Assembly: GCA_029268065.1 (NCBI GenBank)
Contig: JAJUHC010000013.1
Coordinates: forward strand, 1 to 64,000
Reading direction: 5' to 3'
Source: Clostridiales bacterium
Lineage (GTDB): Bacteria; Bacillota; Clostridia; Oscillospirales; Oscillospiraceae
DNA length: 64,000 nt
In this document: piece after piece, positions 51,836 through 63,400 of the stretch
How the letters are laid out: every line of letters starts with the position of its first letter
Position numbering within the stretch: position 1 is the first letter of the stretch
Made by a program: the position numbers and the translations under genes
The notes under the pieces: generated by a model
Database searches by the model: none
What the model saw: only the letters and a program-made list of their open reading frames with translations
What the model was told of the DNA's origin: nothing

Positions 51836-53257
51836 ATGGACAGGAACGAAGCGAAACTTTATGTACAGGAGCTTTACGCGAAGGCAAAAAAAGCGCAGGC
51901 GATAGCCGAGGGATATGACCAGGCCAGAGTCAACGAGCTTTGCGCGGCGGTTGCATGGGCGGCGCTGGACGAGGATTTCCGGATGACTGCGGCCAAGATG
52001 CTTGTCGAGGAATCCCGCATGGGCGTTGTTCAGGACAAGTTCAACAAGATTTACAACAAGGCAAAAGGCGTCTGGAACGACATGAAGGACGAAATATCGG
52101 TCGGAATTGTCGAAAAGAACACGGAAAAGCAGCTTGTAAAGTATATCAAGCCGGTAGGCGTCATCGCGGCCCTTATCCCGGTAACGAACGGCGAAGCGAC
52201 GCCTGTCGTCAAAGCTCTCTGGGCGCTCAAGGGCAGGAACGCCATCATCATGTCGCCGCACCCGAGGGGAAAAAAGACGCTTGAGTACGTTGTGAATTAC
52301 ATCAGGGGAGTGCTTAAGAAGTACGACGCACCAGAGGATCTTATAATCGCGGTCGATCCCGCCAAGTTCTCGATAGAGGTCACGCAGGAAATGATGACTC
52401 AGTGCGATTATATCGCGGCTACCGGCGGTACACCTATGGTTCGCGTCGCTTACAGCTCGGGAACACCGGCTATCGGCGTCGGAACCGGAAACGTCGCAAC
52501 CTATATCGACCCCTCCGCCAACCTTGCCGACGCGGCCCACAAGATCATGCTTTCAAAAACCTTTGACAATTCCACGTCCTGCTCCTCCGAAAACGAGACA
52601 ATAATCCACGAGTCGATTTACGAAGAGTTCGTAGAGGCTCTTCAGGCCGAGGGCGGATACCTCATCAGGGAGGGCAGCGAGGAGAAGGAAATGCTGAGAA
52701 AGGCGCTGTGGCCTGAATGGCCGGCGAACCATGAGCTTTCGAGAACCCTCGTGGCAATGAAGGCATATGATATGGCGAAGGCTATCGGCCTTAACGCTCC
52801 CGAAACCACCAAGTTTATAATGGTCGAGGAAAACGGCGGCTTCGGTCAGGACTATCCCTTCACGGGCGAAAAGCTGAGTCCTGTAACGACGCTCATTAAG
52901 GCCAAGAGCTTTGAGGACGCAATGGACAAGATTTCGGGCTGCCTCGCCTACATGGGCAACGGGCACAGCTGCGGAATCCATACGAACAACGACGAGCAGG
53001 TGGATGCGCTTGCGCGGCGGATGACGGTATCCAGAATCATGGTAAACCAGCCTCAGGCGCTCGCAAACAGCGGCTCATGGGGTAACGGAATGCCTGTAAC
53101 AATGACCCTCGGCTGCTCGACCTGGGGCTATAACAGCACCAGCGAAAATGTTACCTGGAAGCAGTTCGTGAACTACACCGTGGTTTCCAAACCTATACCG
53201 GCAATAATTCCGTCGGATGAGGAGCTCTTCCCGGAATATATTCGCAACAGAAAATAG
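51836..53257 (+). CDS. CoA-acylating aldehyde dehydrogenase (sulfoacetaldehyde/acetaldehyde dehydrogenase-like)
   Basis: KYIKPVGVIAALIPVTNGEATPV, IATGGTPMVRVAYSSGTPAIGVGTGN, catalytic-Cys region FDNSTSCSSENETII; C-terminal pattern recalls SauS-type enzymes. Confidence 0.72.
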   Translation: MDRNEAKLYVQELYAKAKKAQAIAEGYDQARVNELCAAVAWAALDEDFRMTAAKMLVEESRMGVVQDKFNKIYNKAKGVWNDMKDEISVGIVEKNTEKQLVKYIKPVGVIAALIPVTNGEATPVVKALWALKGRNAIIMSPHPRGKKTLEYVVNYIRGVLKKYDAPEDLIIAVDPAKFSIEVTQEMMTQCDYIAATGGTPMVRVAYSSGTPAIGVGTGNVATYIDPSANLADAAHKIMLSKTFDNSTSCSSENETIIHESIYEEFVEALQAEGGYLIREGSEEKEMLRKALWPEWPANHELSRTLVAMKAYDMAKAIGLNAPETTKFIMVEENGGFGQDYPFTGEKLSPVTTLIKAKSFEDAMDKISGCLAYMGNGHSCGIHTNNDEQVDALARRMTVSRIMVNQPQALANSGSWGNGMPVTMTLGCSTWGYNSTSENVTWKQFVNYTVVSKPIPAIIPSDEELFPEYIRNRK

Positions 53258-53278
53258 AACTGAAGCAACTAAACACAA

Positions 53279-53311
53279 CAGACGCTGTCAGAATCGGCAG
53301 CGTCTGTTTTT
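53279..53311 (+). terminator. Terminator after the aldehyde dehydrogenase gene
   Basis: CAGACGCTG/CAGCGTCTG stem followed by T5. Confidence 0.88.
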
Positions 53312-53534
53312 GCTTTTCAGTATTTTATGCCGTGGCTACATTTTTTGTGACAATAATTCAGATGCTAGCTCCAAATATATTACTAATATTACTATTATAG
53401 TACAAAATCAATAAAAACTAGGCATTTATAATAGTAAAACTGTACAAACTCTTAAAATATTTTGATATAAAAATATCGATTAATAGAAGATAATGGAATC
53501 AAAATAACTCAGATAAAACAAGGGGGCTTGCACT

Positions 53535-54563
53535 ATGAATATGTACAAATGGGTGGAAAAAATGATCAACGACGAAGAGACGAAGGCACTGCCGATCCTG
53601 TCGTTTCCGTCGGTTCAGCTTCTGTTCGTAACTGTGAGAGAATTGGTTTCGGACAGCAATCTGCAGGCACTCGGCATGAAGATGCTGGCGGACAAATACG
53701 ATATGCCGGCTTCTGTAAGCTTTATGGACCTTTCCGTTGAGGCTGAAGCCTTCGGTTCAAAGACCGTGTACGCCGCTGACGAGGTGCCCACCGTTCTGGG
53801 AAGCGTTGTGTCTACCCCGGCGGAGGCGGAGGCGCTGCGTGTTCCGGAGGTTGGGGAAGGGCGTACGGGAGTGTGCATCGAAGGCGTAAGAAAAGCCATG
53901 AAGCTCATAACCGACAGGCCTGTTTTTGCGGGCTGCATAGGCCCTTACTCACTGGCTGGAAGGCTGATGAACGTAAACGAAGTCATGATGTACTGCTATG
54001 ATGAGCCGAAGATGGTGCATGCCGTTCTGAGGAAGACAACCGACTTTCTTATAAAATATATACTGGAGTATAAGAAGATCGGGGCGCAGGGCGTAGTGCT
54101 TGCTGAGCCCCTCGCGGGGATGCTTTCGCCCGCCCTGATGCAGACATTTTCATCCGATTATGTAAAGGAAATTGTCGAAAAGACACAGGACAAGAACTTT
54201 ATAGTTATTTATCATAACTGCGGTTCAGATACAAACAGGCTGACGGAGGAGATAAAAAGCACGGGATGCATCGTTTACCACTTTGGCGATGCGGTGGATA
54301 TGAAGGAAATGCTGATGAAAATGCCGGCAGACTGCCTTATAATGGGAAATGTAAGTCCCTCAAAGGTTTTCCGTAACGGTACTCCGAGAATGGCGAGGAT
54401 TGCCACCATAAAGGTGCTGGAGAGCTGCCGCGGGCATAGAAACTTCGTGATATCCTCGGGCTGCGACATTCCTCCCCTTACAGAGTTTGAGAATATAGAC
54501 GCATTCTTTGAAACCGTAAAGTCATTCAACTACAAGAACATCTTGATGGATATGATCACCTGA
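53535..54563 (+). CDS. Uroporphyrinogen decarboxylase-fold protein, MtaA/CmuA-like methyltransferase
   Basis: FAGCIGPYSLAGRLMNVNEVM, VIYHNCGSDTNRLTEEI (H-x-C zinc-like motif), GNVSPSKVFRNGTP, FVISSGCDIPPLTEFENIDAFFETVK. Confidence 0.78.
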   Translation: MNMYKWVEKMINDEETKALPILSFPSVQLLFVTVRELVSDSNLQALGMKMLADKYDMPASVSFMDLSVEAEAFGSKTVYAADEVPTVLGSVVSTPAEAEALRVPEVGEGRTGVCIEGVRKAMKLITDRPVFAGCIGPYSLAGRLMNVNEVMMYCYDEPKMVHAVLRKTTDFLIKYILEYKKIGAQGVVLAEPLAGMLSPALMQTFSSDYVKEIVEKTQDKNFIVIYHNCGSDTNRLTEEIKSTGCIVYHFGDAVDMKEMLMKMPADCLIMGNVSPSKVFRNGTPRMARIATIKVLESCRGHRNFVISSGCDIPPLTEFENIDAFFETVKSFNYKNILMDMIT

Positions 54564-54597
54564 GCATTGGGGCCTCCGAAACCGGAGGCCCCAATGC
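54564..54597. terminator. 15-bp perfect hairpin between convergent genes
   Basis: GCATTGGGGCCTCCG-AAAC-CGGAGGCCCCAATGC. Confidence 0.8.
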
Positions 54598-54619
54598 TTC
54601 TTGCGGCAAGATTGCAGTA

Positions 54620-56797
54620 TCAGAAGTTGATTTTCGAAATGGGAGAGTAATCCTTTATGCTGTAAGAGGATATTCCGTCCGCTGAAACAATATAGAAGCA
54701 GTCTCCTATATAAAGGCCGCGCATATTGTAACCGTACATCGCGCTCGAATCCGCGGAAACCGAAGCCTCCTGTTTAAATCCCTTCTCACGCGAGTAAGAG
54801 TAGACGAGGTATTTGCCGTCGGCGGGGAAGGCGATGATGTTTTTGGCCGCATCCACAAGTATAGCCTTGTGATTATAGCTTGCCTCGGAGTAATAGGTTC
54901 CCTCGATGACGAGCTTGCCTGTTTCCGCCACGTTCTTCGGATCGGAAATATCGAACATGGAAAGCTTCAGGTATCCGGCCTTTCCGCTTTCGGCGTCGGC
55001 GTCGCGTCCCAGCCCGAAAAGCAGACCGTCAGAATAAGGATGCAGATACTGTGAAAAGCCGGGAATTTTCAGTGCGCTGAGGATCCTGGGGTTTGCGGGA
55101 TCGGTAAGGTCTGCGGCAAAGAGAGGGTCAACCTGCCTGAAGGTCACAAAATACGCGATGTCGCCGCTGAACCTTGCCGAATAAACGCGTTCTCCGGGAG
55201 CAAGGTCCTCGATTTTGCCTGTAATTTTCAAGCTTGAATCCAAGGTATAGAGACTGTTGTACTGTTTGCTCTGGGAAACAGAGGACCATGCGGACTTGTC
55301 GGTCCCTCCGACGGTCACGGTATAGGAGTACACGGTTGTGACCATTCTGAAGCTGTTCCCGTGCTCATCCATGGAGAATTGATTCAATACCGAGCCCGGA
55401 ACTGTGCCTTCGGCCTCGAGCGATATGCTTCCGGCCTTCAGGGAAAAACGGTAAAGCTTTGTGGCGCCGGTGTAGGTGCTGCCATCCGTTATGCCTGAAT
55501 ATGCGGTTACATAGAGGTTTGACCTGCTTGCGTAAACCTGGCTGCCGTAGCCGAGCACCGCCTTGTTGGAAACGAGACTTCCGGAGCCTGCAGTATCAAT
55601 ACCTGTAACAATAAGATACTGAGCGGAGCCGCTGCTTTTTTCAGGGTCTATGCCTACCGAAATGTCGCCTTTGGCGATGAGCGAGCCCTCTGTGCCGCAG
55701 TACACCTGAGGGACGAAGGTCTCGGGGCGCTCCCTGACTATTTCTCCGTAAACGCTTTTGTTGGAGATGAGGTACAAAACGCCGTCCACCATTCTTGTTG
55801 ATACAAAAGACCCGTCCTGAGAAAAGGAATTGAGGAGTCTGGGGGAACTCTTGTCGCTGATATCGTAAATATCGGCGGATACAAAGGGCTTTGAATAAGG
55901 CGGACGGATTGAAGGGGCGATAGTTTTGGAATCCGCAGAAGCTTCGGGCGCGGCAGTCATGATATGGTAATCATAGCTGTTTCTGAGAACGATGAGGCGG
56001 TCGCCGGAAACATACATCTCGAAAGCGCTGCTCGACCGTCCGCCGTCTCCGTCCTTTACGCTCCGTGGGAATTGGGAGACGACGGTAAGGGCTCCGTTCT
56101 CAGCTTTGACAATGCTGAGCTTTTCGGACGAAAGCGTGTATATATATTCTCCATCGGTTTTTACTATGTCCGATTCCTGAACGCCTTCTACCTGGATGTT
56201 TGTGTCCGAATAGCCCTGGGAGGAAGCGGCGTCGGCCGCCGGAGCAGCCGCTTTGTTTGACGATTCTGCGCCGCTGGAGGCATATGCCCGCACAGTACTC
56301 TTTTTTTGAAGCTTGGATATTATATTGTACAGTTCGGAATAGTCGCCGCCGCTTGATGAGGCCGGTGCAGGCGATGGGGCCGGCGCCGGCGATGAAGACG
56401 CCTCGGGCGGCGAAGACAGCTCGGACGATGAATGCGAAAGGCTGGAGCTCTGCTCCGGGGAGGGGGCTGCGGAGGGCGCCGTGACATCCGACATCGGAGT
56501 TTCGGCGGAGGGCAGCGTTCCGGTGAAGTTACCGGGGGAAGGCGCGCCCTGCGCCGGCGCGGCGGCAAGGGAACTGTTCCTGCCGCTCTGAATTTGCTTT
56601 GACAGCGGTATGGAGATCGCCGCAATAAGCAAAAAGCAGGCGGCGAAGGGGATGAGCTTCCTGAAATTAAACGGGGATGAACTCCGTTGAGCGGGTTTCG
56701 AGGTCATGACGTTCAGCAAATTAACGACAGAGTTCCGGGATGGACTTACCCTGTCCATTCCGGCTTTGTATTCATTTTTCCAGTCTTCATTTAACAT
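54620..56797 (-). CDS. Membrane-anchored secreted beta-propeller protein (PF09826-like)
   Basis: N-terminal cytosolic stretch + one TM (FRKLIPFAACFLLIAAISIPLS), Pro/Ser-rich linker, then VQESDIVKTDGEYIYTLSSEKLSIVKAENG... beta-propeller. Confidence 0.8.
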   Translation of the reverse strand: MLNEDWKNEYKAGMDRVSPSRNSVVNLLNVMTSKPAQRSSSPFNFRKLIPFAACFLLIAAISIPLSKQIQSGRNSSLAAAPAQGAPSPGNFTGTLPSAETPMSDVTAPSAAPSPEQSSSLSHSSSELSSPPEASSSPAPAPSPAPASSSGGDYSELYNIISKLQKKSTVRAYASSGAESSNKAAAPAADAASSQGYSDTNIQVEGVQESDIVKTDGEYIYTLSSEKLSIVKAENGALTVVSQFPRSVKDGDGGRSSSAFEMYVSGDRLIVLRNSYDYHIMTAAPEASADSKTIAPSIRPPYSKPFVSADIYDISDKSSPRLLNSFSQDGSFVSTRMVDGVLYLISNKSVYGEIVRERPETFVPQVYCGTEGSLIAKGDISVGIDPEKSSGSAQYLIVTGIDTAGSGSLVSNKAVLGYGSQVYASRSNLYVTAYSGITDGSTYTGATKLYRFSLKAGSISLEAEGTVPGSVLNQFSMDEHGNSFRMVTTVYSYTVTVGGTDKSAWSSVSQSKQYNSLYTLDSSLKITGKIEDLAPGERVYSARFSGDIAYFVTFRQVDPLFAADLTDPANPRILSALKIPGFSQYLHPYSDGLLFGLGRDADAESGKAGYLKLSMFDISDPKNVAETGKLVIEGTYYSEASYNHKAILVDAAKNIIAFPADGKYLVYSYSREKGFKQEASVSADSSAMYGYNMRGLYIGDCFYIVSADGISSYSIKDYSPISKINF

Positions 56798-57350
56798 GGT
56801 AATCTCCTTTCAGCTTCTGCTCAAGCGCAGCCCTTGCCCTGAAAAGATGGGACTTGACCGTTGATTCAGGCATTCCGCTTGTTTCGGAAATTTCCTTGAT
56901 AGAAAGGTCCTCGTAATAATACAGGTGAACGCAGAGGCGCTGCTTGGGAGGAAGAGACATAACCGCTTCAAACACGGGCAGTTGGGAACCGTTCGGTTCA
57001 TCGTCGCCCGCGAGATCTCCGCAGTCTTCGATAGGGATGATTTTACGACGCCATGCGGAGCTGTGAAACGACTTGCTGCAATTCACCGCGACACGCAGGA
57101 ACCAGGCTTTTTCATGCTCGGGAGAGGAAAATGAGCGCAGCTTCTTAAGGTACCGGAGAAATACTTCCTGCATAATATCCTCGGCGTCATGTCTGTTGCC
57201 CGTATAGGAATATGCGACGCGGTACACGGCGGATGAGTATTTTTGGATTAGCGTTCCCGGGTCGGCCGACTCGGCTAATTTTATTTCCTCGTTCATAAAA
57301 TCATCCTCACATCTAATACCTTCCGTATATGTAAAAGGTTGCAGCGGCAT
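56787..57350 (-). CDS. ECF RNA polymerase sigma factor
   Basis: YRVAYSYTGNRHDAEDIMQEVFLRYLKKL region 2, LYYYEDLSIKEISETSGMPESTVKSHLFRARAALEQKLK region 4; ends inside the start of the beta-propeller gene. Confidence 0.92.
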   Translation of the reverse strand: MPLQPFTYTEGIRCEDDFMNEEIKLAESADPGTLIQKYSSAVYRVAYSYTGNRHDAEDIMQEVFLRYLKKLRSFSSPEHEKAWFLRVAVNCSKSFHSSAWRRKIIPIEDCGDLAGDDEPNGSQLPVFEAVMSLPPKQRLCVHLYYYEDLSIKEISETSGMPESTVKSHLFRARAALEQKLKGDYHVK

Positions 57351-57415
57351 GGAATACTATAAAAAAATGCTGATGTAAAATATTGTAACATCTATGTCAA
57401 TATTAGAATTAATTA

Positions 57416-57444
57416 TTGATTTTTGAAGATTATTACTATACAAT
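57416..57444 (+). promoter_or_regulatory. Candidate vegetative promoter for the NRPS gene
   Basis: TTGATT-17-TACAAT in the AT-rich divergent intergenic region. Confidence 0.55.
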
Positions 57445-57497
57445 TAGGCTTGTCTGAGTATTATTTTCCTTTAAAATGCTTTGGGGATGTGGGCATC

Positions 57498-60400
57498 TTG
57501 ATTGATATGGCAGGGGCGCCCGGAGAGCTGTTTCCGCTTTCTTCAAACCAGAAAAACATCTGGGATCTGGAAAGGACCTTTTCCGGGAAATCTATCAATT
57601 CTATAAGTTCAACCATACGCTTTAAAGGCAAAATCGACTTTCTGCTTATGGAAAAAGCACTCAACCAGGTGCTTTTAAACGATATTTCGCTTCGCACTCA
57701 GCTTACAATCAAAGAAGGCGGACCTTGTCAGTACCATGTTCCCTATAAGGAGTCTCGTTTTCCTTTGATCGACCTCTCAATGGCCGATGAAGACGGGATA
57801 AAAAGTTGGGAAGAAGCCGTCACAAGGGAAGCCCTTAATTTTTATGATTCTCCGCTTTACAGGTTCATTCTTATGAAGATCAGGGATGACACGGCGGGGA
57901 TTCTTGTAATTACGCACCATATAATCTCCGACGGCTGGACCCAGGTTTCGCTCTGCAACCGGATAGGACGGGCATATATAGATCTCGCCGCGGGGAGGAA
58001 AAGCGAAGCTGAAACGCTGCCCAGCTATGCTCTTTTCGTAGAGGAAGAGCGCAGATATCTTATGTCGGCGGCCTGTGAGAGGGACGAGGAATACTGGAAA
58101 GGTATAACCGGAAAGGAAAGCGAGCCGGTCTCGCTGAAAAGCGCCAGAGGCTCCTTCATATCTCCCGTAGGAAAGCAAAGGAGTTTCGAGCTGCCTGAGT
58201 GGCTCAACGACGCCGTGTACTCCTATTGCTCTCAAAACAGGATAGCGCCGTTTCTTGTTTTTTATATGGCGCTCGCAGCGTATCTGAAGCGGCGGGGGGC
58301 CGGCGACAGGTTTACGGTAGGCGTTCCTGTTTTTAACCGCTCCAACCATATTTTCAGAAAAACCACGGGGATGTTTGTGAGCACCGTTCCGTTTTGCACT
58401 GAAATATCTGAGGAATGGAGCTTTGACGAATTCAGGGAGCGTCTTGCGGAAAGCTGGCTTGAGCTTCTCCGCCACCAGCGCTTTCCTCTTGAGAGGATAA
58501 GGGCGCTTTCAAATTCGGAAACTCCTCTTTTCAATATAATGCTTTCCTATCAGGATAGCAAGGTTTTAAAAAGCGATTGCGAGCGGATAGATTTTTCAGG
58601 TGTGTGGCACTACGGCGGCTACCAGGCGGAGCAGCTTTGCATACATATAATGAATCTTGAGGATAACCGCCGATATTCGGTTAACTATGAATATCTCGTG
58701 CAGTTTTTTCACGACAGTGAAATAGAAAGGCTGCATTCCTCCATCTGTCATATTTTAGGCGCGGCGCTGAGATCGCCAATGAAACCCCTGGCCGAGCTTC
58801 CGATAACTGCGCCGGAGGAACACAGGCGCGTAGTTTACGATTTCAACGGTACGAACAAACCCTTTTCGTATGTTAATCCGTATGAAATGCTTGTCTCAAA
58901 CTCGTTGGAGCACCCGGACCGCCCGGCGCTGATTTATAAGGGCGATACTATCTCTTACGCCGAGCTCATAAGGCGGGCGGGCAGGGTCGCCGCTGCTCTG
59001 GGAGCTGACGGCGGGCTTTTCGCGACTCTTCTCCCAAGGAGCCCGGAGCTGTATTCGGCTATCGCCGGCATCATGCAGGCCGGGGCGGCATGGTTAATAA
59101 TTTCACCCGATACGCCATACGGAAGAATATTGGAGATTCTGAATCAGAGCGGCGCGAATGCCCTGATTTCGGAGCGTGACGTCATTGAATGCATAGACGG
59201 GCTTAGCGGACTGAGCCTGCCCCTGATCGATATGGGCGCCCTGCCTCCGGCGACGGACACCGTAATTCCCTCTGAACCCGAAGGACTTGCCTACGTCGTG
59301 TATACCTCCGGCAGCACCGGAAGACCGAAGGGCGTCGAGATCACCAGAAAAAACCTGTTGAACTTTTCGCTCGGAGCGGCTCCGCTTTTTCCGGACTCCC
59401 CGATACTCTCCCTGTGCAGCATAGGTTTTGACGCCTTCATACTTGAAAGCGCGGCCGCGATGCTGTGCGGAAAAACGGTTGTGCTGCCCGATGATTCCGA
59501 TCAGGAGGACCCCGCGAGACTCGCCGCACTTATAAAAAGGTACTCGGTAGGTTTTATGGCGATAACCCCGTCCAGACTGGCGGCATACTTAAGGAACCGC
59601 GCGTTTGCAGACAGCCTTTTGGGGGTTAGATCCATAATATGCGGAGGCGAGGCCTTCCCGCAGGAGCTGCTGCGGAACATCCTTCAATTCACAAAAGCAG
59701 ATATTTACAACCAATACGGACCCTCAGAAACAACCGTTGGCGTCAGTTATGCAAGGCTGAACGACGCGCGGGCGATAACCGTGGGAAGGCCCATGGACAA
59801 TTGCCGCCTTTATGTGCTTGACGAAAAGCTGAATCCGCTGCCAGTGGGCGTATACGGCGAACTGTACGTCGGCGGAATGTGCGTCGGCAGGGGATACAGA
59901 GGGGAGCCTTCGCTTACCGCGCAGTCGTTCCTGAACAGTCCGTTCGAACCCGGGGAGAGGTTATACAAAACCGGCGACATAGCGGCATGGACGGAGGACG
60001 GCGAAATCGTGATCTCCGGCAGGCGGGATAGGCAGCTGAAGCTCCGCGGGCTCAGAATAGAACCGCAGGAGATATCCGAGTGCCTGTCAAAGCACCCGTT
60101 TGTGACTGACGCTGCCGTAAGGGTGGTTTCAAAAAACGATCAGCAGCTGCTTATCGCGTACTGCGTAACGTCGCGGCCCGTAGCAGAAACCGAGCTTCTC
60201 GCGTATGCCGCTTCCTATCTGCCCAGGTACATGATACCTGCGCGCGTCATGCTTATCGACGCAATCCCGCTGACTCCTAATGGAAAGACGGATGAGGCGG
60301 CTCTTCCGGAGCCTTCCGACGAAGAAGCCGTGAGCTGCGCCTCCACTCCCTTGCAGGAACAGCTTCTTTTAACATTCAGGAGCGTTTTGGAGAATCCGGG

Positions 60401-63400
60401 CATACACGCCGGCAGCGACTATTTCCTCTGTGGAGGCAACTCACTCAACGCCTTGGAGGCAATCGGCGAAATAGAGGAAAAAACGGGCATACGCCTTCGC
60501 GTTTCGGATCTTTATGCCTGCCGTACTGTCAGGAGGCTCGGAGAATATCTTTCGGGACTATGCCCGGAGTCGCCGTCAGGCCCGAAGCCCAGATACGCGC
60601 TCCCCGAGCTAAAAAAATACGAGCCTACGGATATGCAGAAGAACGTGTATGTCCAATCCTTTATGGACCCGACAAAAATCGCTTACAATATGCCGGGAGC
60701 TTTCAGGCTTGGCTTCAAGCCCGACATCGAGCGTCTTGAAAGCGCGTTTTCCGCGCTTATTGAGGGCGACGACAACTTCCGTACCTCGTTTGTGCGTGAG
60801 GGCGCGAGTATCGCCGCCGTTATCAGCGACAGCGCAGAGTTCAGGCTTGAGCTTCTGGGCGGGAGCAGGGAAGAGGTCTTTTCAGAATTTGTGCGGCCGT
60901 TCGAGCTTTCCAAGGCTCCGCTCATAAGGGCGGCGCTGTGGGAGGATGAATACGGCGGCTGGTTCATGCTTATAGATTGCCATCATATAATCTGCGACGG
61001 CGTAAGCACGCCGCTGATACTTGAGCGCCTTAACAGAATCTACATGGGGGAAGCCTGTTCCGTACCTCTTACCTATAAGCACTACGCCTTTTATCAAAGG
61101 AACGACGGCGAAAGCAATAAAACGGCGGAAGAGTACTGGCTTGGCGTGCTTCAGCCGCTGCCGGAGCCTTTGGATATTCCCTTGGATTCCGCGCGCCCGG
61201 CGGTTTTCGACTACAACGGCTCGCATCTGAGCTTTTCCGTCAATCAGGGAATCGCGGCGCGGATTGACGCCTTCTGTGAAAAACACGGGCTCACGCCCTA
61301 TATGTTCATGCTGGGAGCCTTCGGGATACTCGTTTCCAAAGCTTCCCGGCAAAGGGACCTTGTTGTCGGCATACCTGTCTCGGCCAGAAACCGTCCCGAG
61401 CTGCTGAAGGTATGTGGGATATTTATAAATACCCTTCCCGTAAGGCTGCGGCCGGAAGGGGACATTCTGGCTTACCTCGAGGGCGTCAGGGAAGCCGTCG
61501 TCGGAGCGCTGGACCACCCCGTTCTTCCGCTCGATTCAATCATATCCAGGCTTAACATCCAGCGGAGCCTGTCCAGAAATCCGCTGTATCAGATATTGTT
61601 CTCGATGCGTCCATTGGACGCGGGCTCCTTCACCTTCGGCGGGGAGAGGCTCGAATACATACCTGTTCCGACACGGACTTCAAAGCTCGACCTGTCCTTC
61701 GAAGCCGCAAGAGAAGGGGAAGGATACACGATTTTCGCGGAGTACTGCGCTTCCTTGTTCAGCGAAGAAACGATAAGGCTGTACGGGCGCACCTTTATAA
61801 GCATAATTGAGGAAATGCTGGTTGGAGAGGCATTGTCAGTCGAGGATATCAGCGCGCTCTCGGCCGAAGATAAAAAGAGATTTATCTACGGACCCGGCAG
61901 CGTCTCCGTGGCTTTCGACGATATGCCGATCAACCGGATAATCAAAAGTACCGCCCTCGAAAATCCGGATAAAACCGCCGTCATATGGCACGATGAGAAA
62001 ACGACGTACAGGGAGCTCGATGAAAGGTCGGACGCCGTCGCCGCCCTGCTGATAAGTAAGGGCGTCGTCCGCGGCGACCGTGTGGGGCTTTCATGCATGC
62101 GCACGCCGGATCTTCTGGCCTCCATGCTGGGAATACTGAAGGCGGGAGCGGCCTACGTGCCGTTTTTGACCGATTATCCGGCAGAACGCATAAAGTATAT
62201 GCTTGCAACCGCGGGAGCGCGTCTGCTGCTTTCGGACGAAAGCTGCCGAAACGCACTGCCGTCGGAGCTGTCCTGTCCTGTGGCAACGCTTTCGCAGTGC
62301 GAAGGGGCGGAAGCTCCTGAGTGTTATCAGGAAACGGCGGACCCTATGTACGTCCTGTTCACCTCGGGCTCGACAGGGCAGCCAAAGGGCGTTCAGGTTC
62401 CGCACAGGGCGATAGCCAATCTGCTGGGTTCCGTAAGGGAGCTGATGAGACCGCATAAGGGTCCGGTATTGTGTACGACGAACGTGACCTTTGACATTTT
62501 TGTTACGGAGAGCCTCCTTGCGCTTGCGCAGGGACTTTGCGTAGTGCTCGCGGACGAAGAGGAAATGATGCTTCCGTGGAAGACCGCGGAGCTTATAAGA
62601 AAACATCACACAACCATAGCGCAGTTCACGCCCTCGAGGCTCCAGATGTGTTTGAGCAACGACGCCTTTGCCGCCGCGGCGGATAATATAGAGTTCGTGA
62701 TACTCGTGGGCGAGGCCGTGACGCCACAGCTCGTTGAAAAGTTCAAAAAGCACAGCAGAGGAAGATTTGTGAATATGTACGGCCCTACCGAGGCGGCCGT
62801 CTACGTTACGCAGGGGGAGCTGAGCGCGGGAGAAGCCGTGAATATCGGCGTTCCGCTTAACAACTGCCGCATTTATGTTCTGGACGAGAGAAGGAAACCG
62901 GTAATGCCGACCGCGAGGGGGGAGCTCTACCTTGCCGGAACCTGTCTGGCCGACGGATATGTTTCAAGACCGGACCTCACCGACGCGGTTTTCGTGCCTG
63001 ACCCGTTTTTCGAGGGTCAGAAGATGTACAAAAGCGGCGACAGCGGCAGGCTGCGTTCGGACGGCGTACTGGAATGCTTCGGCAGGCTGGATTCTCAGAT
63101 AAAAATAAACGGAAACAGGGTGGAGCTTGACGAGATAAACCTCGCTATGCTGAACGCGGGGGCAAAGCAGGCGGCCACGGTGGCAATAAGGAATTCCGAC
63201 CAGTCTACGAGCCTTTACGGCTTCGTTTCGCCCGAAAGCATAGACATTCACGAGCTGAAAAGGAGAATAGGCAAAACCCTGCTCCCGTACATGATTCCTG
63301 TTCAAATCATAAAGATGGAGCGACTGCCCTATAATCCGAGCGGCAAAATAGATTTTCCCGCGCTGAAAAACATGATCTCGTCGCAGAAAGAGCCGCAGAT

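Noticed and set aside
58860-63350. Amino-acid specificity of the NRPS A domains
   Set aside because: Manual alignment gave codes roughly DALAIGQVGK (A1) and DITQIVMVYK (A2), which I cannot match confidently to a known residue; not claimed.
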